A stretch of 64,000 nucleotides of DNA from Paenibacillus agaridevorans (GTDB lineage Bacteria > Bacillota > Bacilli > Paenibacillales > Paenibacillaceae): contig NZ_BDQX01000430.1 of assembly GCF_003112455.1 (NCBI RefSeq), positions 167,096 to 231,095 on the forward strand, given 5' to 3'. Below the pieces are notes generated by a model. That model was given only the letters and a program-made list of their open reading frames with translations. It had not been told where the DNA came from and searched no databases. The position numbers were made by a program, and so were the translations under genes. Each line of letters begins with the position of its first letter. Within the stretch, counting starts at the first letter, position 1. This document shows, piece after piece, positions 61,055 to 64,000 of this stretch.

Positions 61055-62067
61055 TGCTCCCGGCTTTTCTCTTGAATGCGCATGGCATCCAGATAAGGAT
61101 CATGGTTGCGCGGAAAATGAATCGTCATCTCCGTATAACTCCCCTTCTCCGATTGACATGTCAAATAATGACCCAGCTTCGCGCACAGCTCCTGTGCCAA
61201 ATACAGCCCCATCCCCGTCGATTTCCCGTACACTCTTCCGTTCTCGCCCGTGAAGCCTCGATTGAAGATGCGGGGCAGATCCTTCGGATCGATACCCGCT
61301 CCGTTATCGCGAACCGTTAGCCGGATCTCCGATGCCGTCTCGGAAGCCGTCACGCTCATTACGCCTCCCGTATCGGTATATTTCAAGCTGTTCGTGATCA
61401 ATTGCTGAAGGACGAACGACAGCCATTTGGGATCGCTCTGCACGGCAGCGGATTCAATCTGCAGGGCGAGCTTGATTTTTTTCGCGATAAACGTCTTGGC
61501 ATGCTGCTTCACCATATTCTTGACGAGCTGCTCCAGATCACAGGAGACGATGTCGTAATCCTGATAAAAGCTGTCCAGCTTGGCGTGATAGAGCGCCTGG
61601 TCCACGTAATGCTCGATTCTGGACAACTCCTCGTCCATATCGGCTGCGCGGGGATCGGTCTGTTGGATCAGCCTGAGCACGGCGATCGGCGTTTTGATCT
61701 CATGGAACCACGACACCATAAACCGATACGACTCCAGTCCTCTTTCGTTTACCTCGTTCAGCTTGCGGATATGCTCCGTCTCCATTCTGTGCAGCTCGTC
61801 TTGGCAAGCCTCGCCTTCAAGAGTCATCGGCTCGCCCTCTTCTTCGCGGAGAAGGGCTATGCTTCGCGTCTCCCTGACATATCGATAGGCAAAAAAAGCC
61901 GTAATTAACAACGCCAATAACCCCAATCCGTACAAATACGTGTCCCATTTGTAATTGAACCCGGGATCGGCGTAGCTGACGGCCATCGCAAGCGAATAAC
62001 AAGCGAAACACATGATGATATACGATCGTTGGTAGCGGATAAACTTCCAGACTGACTTCAGCTTCAT
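61051..62067 (-). CDS. BceS-type intramembrane-sensing histidine kinase
   Basis: 338 residues: two helices in the first 65 residues with almost no outside loop between them, then H-box SWFHEIKTPIAVLRLIQQ (phosphorylated His near residue 120), N-box QQLITNSLKYT and G-boxes RDNGAGIDPKDL and GKSTGMGLYLAQELCAKLGH. The lack of a sensor domain is typical of BceS, which is controlled by its transporter. It overlaps the response-regulator gene by 4 bp (ATGA). Confidence 0.9.
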   Translation of the reverse strand: MKLKSVWKFIRYQRSYIIMCFACYSLAMAVSYADPGFNYKWDTYLYGLGLLALLITAFFAYRYVRETRSIALLREEEGEPMTLEGEACQDELHRMETEHIRKLNEVNERGLESYRFMVSWFHEIKTPIAVLRLIQQTDPRAADMDEELSRIEHYVDQALYHAKLDSFYQDYDIVSCDLEQLVKNMVKQHAKTFIAKKIKLALQIESAAVQSDPKWLSFVLQQLITNSLKYTDTGGVMSVTASETASEIRLTVRDNGAGIDPKDLPRIFNRGFTGENGRVYGKSTGMGLYLAQELCAKLGHYLTCQSEKGSYTEMTIHFPRNHDPYLDAMRIQEKSREH

Positions 62068-62735
62068 TCCACAATGTACCCCATTCCTTTGCGGGTGGAA
62101 ATGAAGTCATCATGGCCGAGCTCCGCGATTCTGCGCCTCAGCCGATTGACGTTGACGGTGAGCGTATTGTCATCAACGAATTGTTCGTCCTTCCATAACG
62201 CATGCATCAGCTCATCCCGCGATACGATCTTCCCAATATTCCGCATGAGCGCCTGTAAAATAATAAATTCATTGCGCGACAGCTCCGCTGTTTGGCCTTC
62301 CGCTTCGACGGAGGAGTTGGATAGGTGGAAGGACAAACCGCGATGACGCAGTTCCAGCGCCTCGTCCTGGTAGGTATAGTTGCGCCTTAGCAGAGCGCTT
62401 ACTTTTGCCACGAGTACCGATAAGTCGAACGGCTTCTGCACATAATCGTCGCCCCCCATATTGATGGCCATGATAATGTCCATATTTTGACTTCTTGACG
62501 ACAGGAATAGGATGGGCACCTTCGAAATGGCCCTTATGCGCTGACACCAATAGTAGCCGTCGAAGACGGGAAGGTTAATGTCGAGCAGCACAAGATGGGG
62601 CTCGTGCCTGCGGAACTGTTCTTCGATCCCGTCGAATGCCGTTACTTCGAGCACTTCGTACTGCCACTTTCTCAAACTCTCCGCCACGATCGCCCGTATT
62701 TTTTCGTCGTCCTCTACGACCATAATTTTAAACAC
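62064..62735 (-). CDS. BceR-type response regulator, OmpR family
   Basis: 223 residues. Receiver domain with acidic pocket VVEDDEK, phospho-accepting Asp in LVLLDINLPVFDG (about residue 52), the Ser/Thr site FLSSRSQ and Lys in YVQKPFD; then a winged helix with DDNTLTVNVNRLRRRIAELG and FISTRKGMGYIVE. Start is GTG 62735: AAGGAG lies 8 nt before it and the protein then starts MFKIMVVEDDEK. The frame opens further upstream at 62810 but runs over direct repeats. It should bind the inverted repeat at 58231. Confidence 0.9.
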   Translation of the reverse strand: MFKIMVVEDDEKIRAIVAESLRKWQYEVLEVTAFDGIEEQFRRHEPHLVLLDINLPVFDGYYWCQRIRAISKVPILFLSSRSQNMDIIMAINMGGDDYVQKPFDLSVLVAKVSALLRRNYTYQDEALELRHRGLSFHLSNSSVEAEGQTAELSRNEFIILQALMRNIGKIVSRDELMHALWKDEQFVDDNTLTVNVNRLRRRIAELGHDDFISTRKGMGYIVE

Positions 62736-62772
62736 GCCGATTGCTCCTTCCCGCGCTGCCGCTTCGGTTCCC

Positions 62773-62861
62773 AGCTTATGTAAAATGCAAAGCTTAAATG
62801 TAGTGTGCATAGCTTATGTAGTACGTACATACAGCTTATTTAGAATGAATAGGCTTATTGA
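62773..62861. repeat. degenerate ~20-bp direct repeats, AGCTTATGTA core
   Basis: Copies start at 62773, 62791, 62811, 62833 and 62852 (spacings 18, 20, 22 and 19): AGCTTATGTA, AGCTTAAATGTA, AGCTTATGTA, AGCTTATTTA, GGCTTATTGA. They lie 38-126 bp upstream of the response-regulator start, where its promoter must be. Confidence 0.6.
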
Positions 62862-62922
62862 GCCAGTATATCACACCTGCCTTGCCGGGCACCCCCGTCC
62901 CTGGTCGGTATGCGCGCACAAT

Positions 62923-62956
62923 AAAACCTCCGTGGGTTAGCTCCCTCGGAGGTTTT
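62923..62956 (-). terminator. terminator after the glutathione peroxidase gene
   Basis: AAAACCTCCG (62923-62932) pairs perfectly with CGGAGGTTTT (62947-62956); minus strand continues ATTGTGCG. About 160 nt past the stop at 63114, with repeats between. Confidence 0.6.
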
Positions 62957-62958
62957 GT

Positions 62959-63055
62959 GTTGTTCGCCGCGTGCTTGATGCGTTGTCCGCGGCATTGGTT
63001 GATGCGTTGTTCGCCGGCGTTGCTTGATGCGTTGTTCACCGGCGTTGCTTGATGG
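62959..63055. repeat. four tandem copies of a 23-25 bp unit
   Basis: Starts at 62959, 62982, 63006 and 63031 with unit GTTGTTCGCCGGCGTTGCTT then GATGC. The last two differ at two bases; the first two are more diverged. They fill the space between the peroxidase stop and its terminator and encode no obvious protein. Confidence 0.75.
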
Positions 63056-63113
63056 AAGTACCAGCGATGTATATCTTCTTGCGAGTACTCATCCAGACTA
63101 TCTTGATCGCGTT

Positions 63114-63590
63114 TTACAGCAGCTCGCGGATATGAGACTCGATCTTGGCCGGCTCATCTGTCGGAGCAAACCGCTTGACAACGCGGCCTTGACGGTCGAT
63201 GAGAAACTTCGTGAAGTTCCACTTGATCGATTTGGTGCCAAGCACGCCTCTTGCTTCGTCCGTCAGATGCCGGAACAGCGGATGTGCGTCCTTCCCCTTT
63301 ACGTCTATTCGGGAATACAAGGGGAAGTTTACGCCGAAGTTCAATTCGCAGGCTTGCTCAATCTCTTTGTCATCGCCCTTTTCTTGATTCGCGAATTGCG
63401 CGCACGGAAAACCCAACACGGCAAAGCCCTGGTCCGAATAATCGTCATGCAGCTTCTGCAGCCCCTTGAACTGAGGCGCGAAACCGCAGCCAGTCGCTGT
63501 ATTGACGATAAGCATAACGTCGCCCTGATATGGTGCAAGGGTTCCTTGATCTCCTTTAATGTTCTTTACCGGAATATTGTAAATGGACAT
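63114..63590 (-). CDS. glutathione peroxidase-like thiol peroxidase (BsaA type)
   Basis: 158 residues. NTATGCGFAPQFKGLQKLHD holds the peroxidatic Cys (about residue 34), GFPCAQFANQE the second conserved block with a Cys where a resolving one is found, and KWNFTKFLIDRQG the Trp-Asn pair of the active site. It reduces peroxides using thioredoxin or low-molecular thiols. ATG 63590 is taken; the longer GTG start at 63599 sits too close to the AAAGGG ribosome site. Confidence 0.92.
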   Translation of the reverse strand: MSIYNIPVKNIKGDQGTLAPYQGDVMLIVNTATGCGFAPQFKGLQKLHDDYSDQGFAVLGFPCAQFANQEKGDDKEIEQACELNFGVNFPLYSRIDVKGKDAHPLFRHLTDEARGVLGTKSIKWNFTKFLIDRQGRVVKRFAPTDEPAKIESHIRELL

Positions 63591-63658
63591 ATCATCCACG
63601 CCCTTTATTTATATTTTTATTAATTAAATTTTATACAATTTATATTGGGGAGTCAAGC

Positions 63659-64000
63659 GATTATGAAAAACCGGGTACAATGTGACGCTGGTGGGGGGAC
63701 AGAGGCATATGTGTATGAAAAACCGAGTACAATGCGACGTTGGCGGCGGCACGAAGGCTAATGTGTATGAAATACCGAGTACAACGCTACGCTGGCGGGG
63801 GCAAGAGGGAATATGTGTATGAAAAACCGAGCACAATGCGGCGTTGGCGAGGGCACGAGGGCTAATGTGTATGAAAAACCGAGTACAATGCGATGCTGGC
63901 GGGGGCACGAGGGCATATGTGTATGAAAAACCGAGCACAATGCGTCGTTGGCGAGGGCACGAGGGCTAATGTGTATGAAAAACCGAGCACAATGCGATGC
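63659..64000. repeat. 52-bp tandem repeat array, at least 6.6 copies, alternating two unit types
   Basis: Units start at 63659, 63711, 63763, 63815, 63867, 63919 and 63971 (cut by the window). Each begins GTGTATGAAAAACCGAGTAC and ends in a G-rich part. Type A (copies 1, 3, 5 and probably 7) has GCTGGCGGGGGC and ends ATAT; type B (2, 4, 6) has GTTGGCGAGGGC and ends TAAT, so the higher-order period is 104 bp. No unique spacers, so not CRISPR. Minus-strand frames through it are open by chance of composition. Confidence 0.88.

Noticed and set aside
63624..63938. Open frame of 104 codons on the minus strand through the repeats
   Set aside because: The 52-bp unit leaves several frames open at once; the translation is a shifting repeat rich in Cys/His/Phe without a ribosome site.
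63659..64000. Possible CRISPR array
   Set aside because: The 52-bp units are contiguous, with no unique spacers between them, and no cas gene is near.

Overview
The window looks like chromosomal DNA of a spore-forming, Gram-positive soil bacterium of the Paenibacillus type. The evidence is two giant secreted proteins that each end in three S-layer homology (SLH) domains, sugar ABC importers without their own ATPase, a transmembrane AraC-type regulator, a YhcN/YlaJ-like spore lipoprotein, a caa3 oxidase operon, a Bce antibiotic-sensing module, AGGAGG-type ribosome sites and several TTG/GTG starts. The species assignment is inference; no rRNA or tRNA gene is visible.

Layout. (1) 1-3015: the start of serA (runs off the left edge), an APC amino-acid permease and a convergent LysE exporter. 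(2) 3171-35270: a 32-kb block, all on the minus strand, for complex carbohydrate use, in two loci. Locus A (3171-19057) has a chimeric GntR/solute-binding regulator, a zinc-type MDR dehydrogenase, two permeases and a lipoprotein binding protein, a DUF4838-like protein, a 1666-residue carbohydrate-binding/beta-propeller/SLH protein, an FAD oxidoreductase and a LacI regulator with three operators. Locus B (19495-35270) has a 2437-residue GH53-like/Ig-like/F5-8C/SLH protein, a GH115-like alpha-glucuronidase, a transmembrane AraC regulator and a second importer. (3) 35757-43009: an acetylesterase-like protein, a small multidrug-export-family protein, a YtrA/Nat-type ABC export operon and an acyltransferase. 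(4) 43016-48620: ctaC-D-E-F-G plus a DUF420 protein behind one strong sigma-A promoter. (5) 48845-58142: YhcN lipoprotein, DUF421 protein, CopZ with two CsoR-like operators, glycerophosphodiesterase, MFS carrier, YitT protein and a heterodimeric ABC exporter. (6) 58332-64000: a Bce-type ABC transporter facing its own two-component system, a glutathione peroxidase and three kinds of tandem repeat, ending in a 52-bp repeat array that runs off the right edge.

How it fits together. In locus B three promoters (26970-27033, 29268-29333, 35350-35416) share the same -35/-10 pair and the same upstream block. They stand before the giant GH53-like protein, the GH115 enzyme and the importer, and the membrane AraC regulator is encoded among them. 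This reads as a self-contained sense-degrade-import regulon: S-layer-bound galactanase-like enzyme, binding protein and permeases, then cytoplasmic alpha-glucuronidase. In locus A the LacI operators sit before lacI itself and before the FAD oxidoreductase, while the GntR/binding-protein chimera has a perfect 20-bp palindrome at its own promoter. Neither importer has an ATPase gene, so a shared MsmX-type ATPase encoded elsewhere is expected.

Limits: all family calls are by eye from conserved motifs. Substrates, operator ownership and terminators are inference unless stated.
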